64,000 nucleotides of DNA from Microglena sp. YARC (taxonomy: Eukaryota > Chlorophyta > Chlorophyceae > Chlamydomonadales > Chlamydomonadaceae): contig CM039467.1 of NCBI GenBank assembly GCA_022414725.1, positions 15,214,091 to 15,278,090 of the forward strand. Direction: 5' to 3'. The notes below the pieces were generated by a model that had not been told where the DNA came from, ran no database searches, and saw only the letters and a program-made list of their open reading frames with translations. Positions 39,208 to 49,800 of the stretch are shown in pieces. Both the position numbers and the translations under genes were made by a program. Every line of letters starts with the position of its first letter. The first letter of the stretch is position 1.

Positions 39208-42200
39208 ATGCTCGCCCTAGCCCGCCCCCCAGCTCTCACCGCTCGAGGACCCGTCAACCTCATTTCACCTACATTGCTCCGCTCCATCCGTTTGGGAACT
39301 AGCAAGAGGCGGAGTGCATGCAAAAATGGATTTTCCAGAAGCCCTGACCCTGCCAGGTTGTCTCTGGCCTGCCGGGCTCATGGACCCTCCAGTGGGTCGC
39401 TCCGGTTGGGCGGGGGTCACGTATTAGCTCGTCGCCAAGACTCTCCCTCCTCTACTTCACTTAAGAAGTACGACTACCTGGTGATCGGGAGCGGCATCGC
39501 TGGGCTCACCTACGCCTTAAAGGTCGCCGAGCACGGCACTGTGGCCATCATCACGAAGGAGTACGCCCATGAGGGGTGCACGCAGTACGCGCAGGGAGGC
39601 GTGTGTGCCGTTCTCGACCAGAATGACAGCGTGGCAGAGCATGTCAAGGATACTATCGTTGCTGGGGCTTATTTGAACGACCCCAAGTGAGTGGACCCGA
39701 TTTGAACAAGAATTGGGTATTAGTCATTGTAACCAGCCTTCATCAGTCTCCTCGCAGTACCAGTTTCTTAATTTGGGAGGCAATCTGGGCTCTTGATCTG
39801 AAGAAGAGGCAGCTGAGGTTTGGGGCCTCGTTGAAGCAAGTTCTCTGGCTTTGTATGCTGTTCAGCATGGTGCCTGACACAAGTCACTTCAATCGTACAG
39901 TTGTCGAAAAAGCTAGTGGTTGTATCGATATGTATATTCTTTGCTAGTATTGCAGCACAAAACCCTTATCCTATAGATCCTTACGCCCATAAACCCTAGT
40001 CCTAAAGGTTGTCCTATGGCATTCAAGCATTTATCCATGGATGGACAACACGCCAGAAATTCATGAATCTAGTTCCTGCATGTATATTTGGAGCTGTTGG
40101 GGTACTCTACTGCAAGCTGCATCCACCCGCGTGCATTCAACTTGTTGGGCAATCACTACCCTCATGTTAAGCGATCATTTCGTTGTTGTTGTGAAATAAT
40201 TGCTTTCATGTAATGCGATCATTACGTTTATGTTGTGCGATCAGTACCCTCATGTTATGGGATCATTACGGTTTTGTTATACAATCATTACCCTCATGTA
40301 ACGCGATAATTGCCCTCGTGTTACGTAATCATTGCGTTTATGTTATGCAATCATTGCCCTCATGGTGTGTAATCATTACGTTTAGGTTACGCAATCATTA
40401 CCCTGACGATACGCAATCATTACGTTAATGTTAAGCAATCATTACCTTCAAATTGAGCCCCCCCCCCCCCCTCCCCCTCCCCGCCCCTCCCCTCCCCTCC
40501 TGTTCACCCCTTTTGTTTCCTTTGGGCCCACTCCCTTATTTCATTAGGGGGGGTTAATTAAACATTCGGGGTTAATAAACCCCAGCGCTAAGATCTCTAA
40601 ACACCAAACACTCTCTGAACCCTTTACTTGAAATTGATCCCCCCCTTCCCCACCTTCGTTTCAGAGCAGTGGAGGTGGTCTGCCGAGAAGGTCCTGCCCG
40701 CGTGCTCGAGCTCGTTGCGCTGGGTGCCAAATTCACTGAAAACGCTGATGGTAGCTTGCACCTCACCAAGGAAGGTGGCCATGGCCACCGCCGCATCGTC
40801 CACGCCAGTGACATGACTGGCAAGGAGATTGAGCGCGCCTTGCTGACCACGGCTCGGGGCAACAAGAACATCAACTTTTTCGAGCACCACCTGGCAACAG
40901 AGCTTGTTGTCGATGACTACTTAGGGGTGCCCCACTGCTTTGGAGCTGACGTGTTCGACCAAAAGTTGGGATCCATGTGCAGGTCAGGACATGTATGTAT
41001 GTTGTTATGGCCTAGGGGTAGGCATATAGGCTAAATGAATGTACGATGTTACAGTCTAGGGGTAGCCAAATGGGCCAAAAGGATGTATATTGTTACAGTC
41101 TAGGGGTAGCCAAATAGGCTAAAGGCCTGTATGTTGTTATGGTCCAAGGGTAGTCAAATAGGGTTAAGGGACTTGCCCAACCGTGCTATCCGGAGGGGCT
41201 TAACGGAGGGGAAATATTGGACTGAAACCAATCAATTGTTTTTCCAACTTAGGCCCTGGATTTGTGCTACAATGATATAATTTAATGTACGATTATGTCA
41301 GGGCGTGCTGATTTCCGGGCCTTGGCGGAACTCAACTGCATCTTAGCCTGGTTAATCACTAGCAGTGCTTTTAATTTCAGAATTCTGTAGTCCAGTTTGA
41401 GTAGCTACTTGGGCTACTCAAACCTGATCTCAGGATAGTTGCGTAGCCATCGCATGGCGGAGCGCTAAGCGCGGAGCCTGGGGCGGGGGTCGGGGGCAGC
41501 GCGTCCCGATATCGGGGGTCCCGGGGGTGTAGCATTCTACGGAATGGTGACGGAATGACGACGCGTCGTCATAAAATGAAACACTGACCACTAGCACATT
41601 TTGGATAGCCTGTACATTGTTGTGTTGTCTGGTTGCCAAAAGTGTGGAACCAGACTGGAAGGCATATTGCATGAGGCTGAAATTGAAATTGAAATTGTTA
41701 CATCCGTGTAGAACCGTTACTCACAGGACGTGAAGTTAAGGATACCATAGCGTAAGCCGGAGCTAGCTATAGTCACCGTTGGGCCATCTCAGTAAAAAGA
41801 ATTACCACCGATGCCTGACCGGCAGGCACCGTAGCCACATCATGAGGCTGAATGGTATATGACTTGTGTGTTTCATTCTCCGTCGTGCACAAAACAATTT
41901 GTAGTCACATGCATGCCATCTCACACAGCATGCGTTGGAGTTGTGCAGGCCGTTGGCTGCACAGCTGAATCAGTTGTAGTACGGAGCTGAAGCAGTTGAA
42001 GTACAGAGTGTTGCTTTCTTCAGAAGAGTGTTTCCCAATTATCAGTTTTCCTACAACCTCCAGCGTACCATTGTTTGGATTTTTCACCTTGTCCACTTTG
42101 GTACATGGGCCTGTAGCCTACTACTGAAGATTGGAATCATGCACAATTATCATTTTTGTACTCCTTCCAACTTTACATGCTTTTGACGGTTGCTTACCAT

Positions 42201-45200
42201 TAGTTGACTACTATATAATAATGTTATCATGCTCAATGATCAGTTTTCTTACACCCTCCAGCTATACATCTTTACGCCTAACACCTGCACCCCCCAAACC
42301 ATCAAACACCAACCCAACCCAGCTCCCTAATACCAACCAATGTTTTTCCACTCAGGTTGATGGGCTTGTCGACTAAGCTTGCCAGCTTTTGTGCTGGGCA
42401 GCTGTATCCCAATACAACCAACCTCCAAACCATCAAACACCAACCCAATCCAACTCTCAAACACCGACCAACGTTTTTCCACCTTGACCACTCAGGTTTA
42501 TGGGCTTGTCGACTATGCTTGCCAGCGGTGGTGCTGGGCAGCTGTATCCTAACACTACCGAACCCCAAACCATCGAACTCCAACCCAATCCAACTCCCTA
42601 GCATTAGCCATCGTTTTTCCGCCTTGACCATTCAGGTTTATGGGTTTGTCGACTATGCTTGCCAGCGGTGGTGCCGGGCAGCTGTATCCTAAGTCCACCA
42701 ACCCCCTAACCATCTAACACCAACCCAACCCAACTCCCAAACACCAACCAACGGTTTTCCACCTTGACCACTCAGGTTTATGGGCTTGTCGACTATGCTT
42801 GCCAGCGGTGGTGCCGGGCAGCTGTATCCTAATACTACCAACCCCCACGTGGCCACTGGGGACGGCATCGCGATGGCCTACAGGGCGGGCACCCAAGTTT
42901 CTAATATGGAGTTCATCCAATTTCACCCCACTTCCCTCTACCAAGCTGACCGGAAGCCGACTGAGTCGAGCTTTCTTATCACTGAAGCTGTCCGAGGCGA
43001 AGGCGGGCGACTGTACAATAGTAGGGGTGAGCGCTTCATGAGCAACTATGATGTGCGATTGGAGCTGGCTCCGCGAGACATAGTAGCCCGGAGGTACGTG
43101 CTCGTTGGATTTAGAGTTTCATCTTTGTTTCATCTTCTGTCGGTTCATAGTTCCAGAACATGCTAAGTTGTTCCTACATTTCGTTTTACAAGGAAGGAAC
43201 CAGTTTTTGTTGTGTGAGAGAGACTGAATTGCCTGACGGAAGCAGGGATTTTTGGCGGAGCCCCCTCTTCAAGGGGGCGGGAGCCCCCATGTTTACCCAT
43301 TTGTCTGATTAACACGGGTTAACATTTTGGTGGGTCACCCGCGCCTGAGTTGCGGGTTTTCAAGCTTGGTGGGGGGCTGGGTCATGTGCAAGTGGCGTGG
43401 GACGAAGGCCTCGTTCGATGTCAAGCCCATAGGTATGATTGTCACCCCCAGTAGTACGGGTGTCGGACCAAGGTTTGGCCTTTGTTGTGGGCAGGTTAGG
43501 ACTGTTGCTTCGATTATGGGCCTGTAGTCCTTGAAGCTGCTGCTGGTGGCTAAAAATAAGGCTTATGCTCCTTCTGAACAGATTTACAATGGCATCATCA
43601 TTTCACGATTAGCTCACATTACGCCAGATCGTTGAATTTGCCTAGCTATATTAGTTTCATATTTCTTGGCCATAACATGCTAGATCAATTGATTCTCTAT
43701 GACCATAGGCACTGCCGTCGGCTGAAAATCGAAATAGGCAGTTCTCTAGAGTTGCTCTGGGTGTATTTGCTCACGACCACACAATTAGGTGAGCATGGTG
43801 ATATGACGCATTTGTCCTTGTACCCATCGTTTATATGATGTGTACATATTTTCCATAAGATTAAGCATGGGAGCATTTGGCACATTAAGCCTCGTACGTA
43901 TTATTCGGAACATTTGGCCTTGTACATATCGTTTGTATGATGTAGCCTTGTACGTAGGGGAGCATGATAATACGGCACATTTAGCCTTGTACATGACAAA
44001 ATGTTCATATTTTTCGTGGGGTGGTCCTCAGCTGATAACCTGGTCCCCGGGTGATGGTTGGGAAGTTAAGAAATCGTATGCATTCCTAGAGTTGCTGAGC
44101 ACACATCAAGTACCCATCAGCTTGATGAATGCCTGGGCAACACATCAAGCGCAATCTTTACTTGTCCTAGACTTGCTCCCATCATACAGTCCCCATTGTA
44201 TTATTTCCCCAATCCTATACTTGCCTCGTTGTCCCATACTTGCTCCCATCGTACTGTTCCCCTTGTGTTATTGCCCCCATCCTATACTTGCCCCTATTGT
44301 TTTCCCCCATACTTGCCTCATTGTCCTATACTTGCCCCAATTGTATTTTTCCCACTGCATTCTTGCCCCTATCGTCTTGCCCCATACCTTTCTTGTTGTC
44401 CCATACTTGCCCCAATCATACTGACTGCCTACACTCTTTCCACCCTGTGCAGCATCCATGAGCAAATAAAAGAGAGTGGTGATCCTCATGTGCTGCTTGA
44501 TATCAGCCACAAGCCCAAGGACGACATATTGCATCATTTCCCCAACATTGCCATTAAGTGCCAGACCCTGGGCATCGACATTACGCAAGACCCGATCCCT
44601 GTGGTTCCTGCCCAGCACTACACATGTGGAGGAGTGCAGACTGGGCTACGTGGCGAGACCTCCGTCCAGGGCCTATTTGCGTGTGGGGAGGTGACCTGCA
44701 CTGGACTGCACGGAGCGAATCGCTTGGCATCTAACTCACTCCTCGAGGGTCTTGTATTCGCTGAGCGCGCTGTCAGCCCAAGCGTGGCTCATGCAGAGCA
44801 TGCCCTACGCAACTGCGGCCGGCAGCTACACTATGCGTCCATATCTGCAGACTTCAGCGGCGCTCGTGGGCCGCGCGCCTTGACCCAGCCTGTGGCCGCG
44901 TGGGTGGACGCCAAGCGCAAGCTGCTGAGGCAGACCATGTGGGAGAAATGTGGCATTGTGCGGCGAACGAGTGAACTCACTGCAGCTCTAGACCTGGCCT
45001 CGGTTCTCGAAGTTGAGTCCCAGGCTGTGCTGAAGAACTTTGGCATGAACACAGAACTCTTGGAGCTTGCGAACTTGAGCACGGTGGCCAAGCTGGTCAC
45101 CAGCTGCGCCCTGCAGCGCCGAGAGAGCCGCGGGGGTCACTACAACCTGGACTACCCCGCTCTTAGTGAGCGTGAGTGCAGGCCAAGCATGGTCAGCTTG

Positions 45201-45344
45201 GTGCGAGAGCTGTTCTCTACACAGACTTCCATCAGGCGTCGGCCAACTCCCTCTGGAGCTGCCCCCGGTCTACTCATCCCTAGCATGAAGAAGTCGTCGA
45301 GGGACTCCCTCGTTCGAATGCGCTCGATCCCCGAGGACGAATGA
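39208..45344 (+). CDS. nadB: L-aspartate oxidase, plastid-targeted, 4 exons
   Basis: Oxidises L-aspartate to iminoaspartate with FAD, the first step of de novo NAD synthesis (plant AO, bacterial NadB). Exons 39208-39686, 40665-40982, 42776-43093 and 44453-45344 join with GT-AG borders in phase to 2007 bases (668 residues), close to plant AO length. Residues 1-85 are Arg/Ser/Ala-rich and acid-poor, as in chloroplast transit peptides. The FAD dinucleotide motif [17 protein letters not shown] has GSGIAG at 94-99. Also seen are [78 protein letters not shown] and [16 protein letters not shown], all hallmark blocks of the fumarate reductase/aspartate oxidase fold. The C-terminal helical domain is complete, with a Ser/Arg-rich tail to TGA. 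No fused quinolinate synthase domain is present. The start is the first ATG of the frame. Confidence 0.95.
40150..40450 (+). repeat. ~23-bp minisatellite in aspartate oxidase intron 1
   Basis: Degenerate GCGATCATTACGTTTATGTT / ATCATTACCCTCATGTTA alternations, followed by a C run at about 40447-40460. Confidence 0.85.
41010..41240 (+). repeat. ~58-bp tandem copies of a dispersed repeat
   Basis: Four copies of ATGTTACAGTCTAGGGGTAG + CCAAATAGGCTAAAGG. The family (TTACAGTCCAGGGGTAGCC...GGCTTGCCCAACCGTG) also occurs near 30355-30430, 36430-36535, 46318-46400 and 52565-52650. Confidence 0.75.
41676..41790 (-). mobile_element. SINE-like element with (TTTCAA)n tail, copy 1
   Basis: On the minus strand: GTGACTATAGCTAGCTCCGG, CGTCCTGTGAGTAACGGTTC and ACAATTTCAATTTCAATTTC. 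It matches the element at 52099-52248. Confidence 0.75.
42340..42775 (+). repeat. Acceptor-edge tandem array of aspartate oxidase exon 3
   Basis: Three copies, 140-142 bp apart, of CCACTCAG + GTTTATGGGCTTGTCGACTA + TGCTTGCCAGCGGTGGTGCT (peptide [20 protein letters not shown]) plus a CCAACCCAACCC spacer. Only the fourth, at 42776, continues into HVATGDG. The first copy is damaged ([10 protein letters not shown]). Confidence 0.95.
43790..44010 (+). repeat. ~50-60-bp degenerate tandem repeat
   Basis: Units such as GCACATTTGGCCTTGTACAT + CGTTTGTATGATGTA in intron 3 of the aspartate oxidase gene. Confidence 0.7.
44170..44430 (+). repeat. ~22-bp minisatellite before aspartate oxidase exon 4
   Basis: CCCATACTTGCCCCAATTGT-like units, T/C-rich and directly upstream of the acceptor at 44453. 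Confidence 0.8.
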
Positions 45345-46861
45345 TATTTGTGTGTATTCATGTCCGGGGCTAGCCAGATAGGCTGGAGATGAACCTCCCT
45401 ATGACTGTTTGACCTGCACAGTGATTGGCTGATGAAGCTACAGGTTATGCTGGGGGATAGGGTTTGCTCCGGCTTATCAACCTCGAGCTTTAGTATTACT
45501 GTGTTCAAGGTAGTGCCATTGATGTAGCTCACTACCTTCTAAGTGGTATTGCTCCTACTTGGTCGGTCTTCTTAGCTCTCCAGGCCAATTTTTGATGAGT
45601 TTATCCTCATGAATTTTTTTACCTTGCATCGCTCCAGCCTTGCAAAGTCAGGGCAGCGTCAGGGTACTTCTTATTCTGTGTCTTAGCCCGTTTGGATCGG
45701 CTGAATAGGCAAAAAATATTATTGTGTTGTTATAATATTATTGCTAGTATTATTCTCGATGCCAACATTGTAACTGTATTGCATAGCTTGTAGTGGCCTG
45801 CCCCCACATCTGCACTACATTGTATGCGTTGTGGCAGATTAATGTTCCCCCCTGTTGTTCAGCCAGTGTGTCCAATTGCTGTCACAGCTTGATAAATGGT
45901 GCGTCTTCACCAGCTATGTGCTCTCTTGAGCCGAACCTGACGATGTTACAGCCTCACGGCAGGAAGGTCAAGGGGCCTACACATGATGTCTGACAATCTG
46001 CCCTTGCCATGCGTGCCTGGGGGCAATAAACATACTACTGCCGGACACGGCAGGGGATAAGGACCCTCAACTGTGACACGTGCCCGCAAACCCTGTTAGG
46101 ATTGGATACACAATTATCCACAATGATTGATTTGATGCTGCAAGGTACATACATTTTGCAAAAAGAACTTCGCCTCGTAACACATTATAAATCGTTACCG
46201 GTAGTGCCTAATTAGTCTTCAATTATACCACTAATACTTTTGTTTTGCCTTCCTCCAGGACTCACTGTGTTTGTGTATGTTGTTACTTGAACTTGAACTT
46301 GGTTACATAGCTTCATGTATGTTGTTACAGTCCAGGGGTAGACTAAATGGGCTACCGAGACTTTCCCAACAGTGGCAGGAGGGGCTAAACCGAAAAAGCA
46401 CTGATGAACACCGAACAATCGTTCTACCGACGGGCCCCCTGAGTTCGTGCAACTGTGAAAATATAATTCTACGATGGCTGACCTCTGGACCGGACCACTG
46501 GATTGTCGTTTTGATGCGTTATGATCATGATTTCGACTGCTTGAAAGGCCCACAACTCATAACTTAGCTGTTACTTGTGTGCAAAGAACGTTCAGCGCAG
46601 GACAGCGGCGAAAAAATACAGAATTTCAGTTTCGAAGAAAAAGAGTGACCAAGCAGTACGTAGCCAGGCCACGCAGTAGTGCGTCACACTGCGACTCACT
46701 TTCCATGTTGCTCGCCTGGGAGGGCCCCTACAATCTTGACCCCTAGCACCAACAGCCTTCGCCCCACTATTTAGATTTGTCCACTTTGAGGTGCTCTGCC
46801 GCTTGAGCGAATTACTTAGCGCACCGAATTTCTTCCTAGCCTATAGCTAATAGATAACAAG
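45345..46861. other. Intergenic region between aspartate oxidase and dynein light chain genes
   Basis: I see no gene. It contains the aspartate oxidase 3' UTR, a SINE-like end (46275-46315, minus), a TTACAGTCCAGGGGTAG repeat (46318-46400) and the presumed promoter and leader of the light chain gene. Confidence 0.5.
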
Positions 46862-49800
46862 ATGGCTGAAGCAGTAGCATTTGACGATATGGAATCGTTC
46901 TTGCGAGTTGCGAAGTACACGCTAGTCAAGTTCACAGGTAGGCTATGCGCTCATCGTCGATGTGAAAACACCAATGTCCAGTTCCGTTGAGTCTTACGCC
47001 GGCAATTCGCTTGTACGTCGTAGATATGGGCGCTGAAATGCGCGAGGAGGCCATGGACATATGCATCACTGCGGTCGAAAAATTCCCCTTGGAGAGCGAG
47101 AAATGCACGCAAGTAAGTTTGCGCGCGCTGGTTTTGTTGCATGCATGCTGAGACTCGGATTATTGACATGTCTTACTGTCTCATTTGACCCTCATCCCTC
47201 TGAACACCCCTCCCCCAAGGCTCAACCCAATATCAGCTCCAATTCCCCACAAACACAAACAGTAACAGATACACATGCAGAAACAAGTATACAACATAAG
47301 CACACATATAACCCAACACCACACCATGCACCCCCCTACCCACCAACCTTCCAACCCACCAACCAGGCACCAATGTCAATCTAGGCACCAACGTTGCACC
47401 ATCGACCATATGCTCTCCCTGCGCCCACCTGCCCTCTCATTCAACCACCCAACCACCGACCCACCAACCTTCCAACCCACCAACCAGGCACCAACGTCAA
47501 TCTAGGCACCAACGTCGCACCATCGACCATATGCTCTCCCTGCGCCCACCTGCCCTCTCACAACCACCCAACCACCAACCCACCAACCTTCCAACCCACC
47601 AACCAGGCACCAACGTCAATGTAGGCACCAACGTCGCACCATCGCCCATATGCTCTCCCTGCGCCCTCCTGCCCTCTCACCCAACCACCCACCCACCAAC
47701 CCACCAACCTGCCAACCCACCAACCAGGCACCAACATCAATCTATGCCCCTACCCAGCACCCTCGCCCATATGATCTCCCTGCGCCCACCTGCCCTCTCA
47801 CCCAACTACCCCACCCACCCACCCACCAACCCACCAACCTGCCAACCCACCAACCAGGCACCAACCTCAATCTAGGCCCCTACCCAGCACCCTCGCCCAT
47901 ATGATCTCCCTGCGCCCACCTGCCCTCTCACCCAACCACCAACCCACCCACCAACCAATCAAACAACCAACCAAGCACCAACATCAATCCATCCCCCATC
48001 CCAGCATCATCGACCATATGCTCTCCCTGACCCACCCAACCACCCAACCCGGAATCCCACTAGGCACCAACATCAATCCATCTCCCACCCCAGCACCATC
48101 CACCATATGCTCTCTCTGCACCCACCCATCCACCCAACCCACCAACCAAGCACCAACATCAATCCATCCCCCATCCCAGCACCATCGACCATATGCTCTC
48201 CCTGCGCCCACCCATCCACCCAACCCACCCTCCCACTAGGCACCAACATCCATCCATCCCCCATCCCAGCATCAACGACCATATGCTCTCCCTGCACCCA
48301 ACCACCCAAGCCACCCTCCCACTAGGCACCAACATCAATCCATCCCCCATCCCAGCACCATCCACCATATGCTCTCTCTGCACCCACCCATCCACCCAAC
48401 CCACCAACCAGGCACCAACATCAATCCATTCCCCGGCTGTGCACCATCAACCATGTGCTCTATTTGCACCCACCCAACCCACCAACCAAGCACCAACATC
48501 AATCTATCCCCCATCCCAGCACCATCGACCACATGCTCTCTCTGCACCCACCCAACCACAAAACCCACCCTCCCACTAGGCACCAACATTATTCCATCCC
48601 CTGGCTGTGCACCATGGACTATATGCTCTCTCTGCACCCACCCAACCCACCAACCAAGCACCAACATAAATCCATCCCCCGGCCTAGCACCATCGACCGC
48701 GTGCTCTCCCTGCACCCACCCAACCCACCCACCAAGTACCAACATTAATCAATCCCCCGTCCCAGCACCATCGACCATATGCTCTCCCTGCACCCACCCA
48801 TCCACCCAACCCACCCTCCCACTAGGCACCAACATCAATCCATTCCCGGGCTGTGCACCTTCGACCATGTGCTATATTTGCACCCACCCACCCAGCCCAC
48901 CAACCAAGCACCAACATCAATCCATCCTCGGCCCAGCACCATCGACCATATGCTCTCCCTGCGCCCACCCACCCACCCACCCACCAGGCACCAACACCAA
49001 TCAATCCCCCGGCCCAGCGCCCTCGCCCCCACATGCACTCCCTGCACCCACCCACCCACCCACCCAACCACCCACTCTCCCACCAGGCACCAACACCAAT
49101 CAATCCCCGGCCCAGCGCCCTCGCCCCCACATGCACTCCCTGCACCCACCCACCCAACCAACCACCCACTCTCCCACAAGGCACCAACATCAATCCATCC
49201 CCCGGCCCAGCGCCCTCGCCCCCATATGCACTCCTTGCACCCACCCACCCAACCCACTCTCCCACAAGGCACCAACATCAGTCCATCCCCCATATGCTCT
49301 CCCTGCACCCACCCACCCACCCACCCACCAGGCACCAACATCAATCCATCTCCCGGCCCAGCACCCTCGCCCCCATTCGCACCCCTGCACCCATCCACCT
49401 ACTCACCAGGCACCAACATCAATCCATCTCTCGTCCGTGCACCATTTTCTCTCCTTGCACCCACCCACCCACCCACTCACCCATCCCATCCTCTCTGCAA
49501 CTACCAGATGATTGAGAGAATAATAAGCCAACTAAACCCTAAACCCTAAACCCGCTCACCCATCCCATCCCTTCTGCAACTAACAGGTGACCAAGGAAAC
49601 AATGATCCCACTTAACCCTAAACCATAAACCCTAAACCATAAACCCACTCACCCATCCCATCCTCGCTGCAACCACCAGATGATCAAGGGAAACAATGGA
49701 CCAACTAAACCCTGAACCCTAAACCATAAACCCTCTCACCCATCCCATCCCTTCTGCACCTACCAGGTGATCAAGGGAAACAATGATCCCACTAAACCCT

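Noticed and set aside
44196..44452. Upstream extension of the last aspartate oxidase exon, open in the same frame
   Set aside because: It is a T/C-rich minisatellite; the AG at 44451-44452 and the phase from exon 3 place the exon start at 44453.
47320..49515. Very long Pro/Thr/His-rich ORFs (up to 380 codons) on the plus strand and Gly/Trp-rich ones on the minus strand
   Set aside because: C/A-rich tandem repeat inside a mapped intron of the dynein light chain gene; every frame is open because the repeat lacks stop codons.
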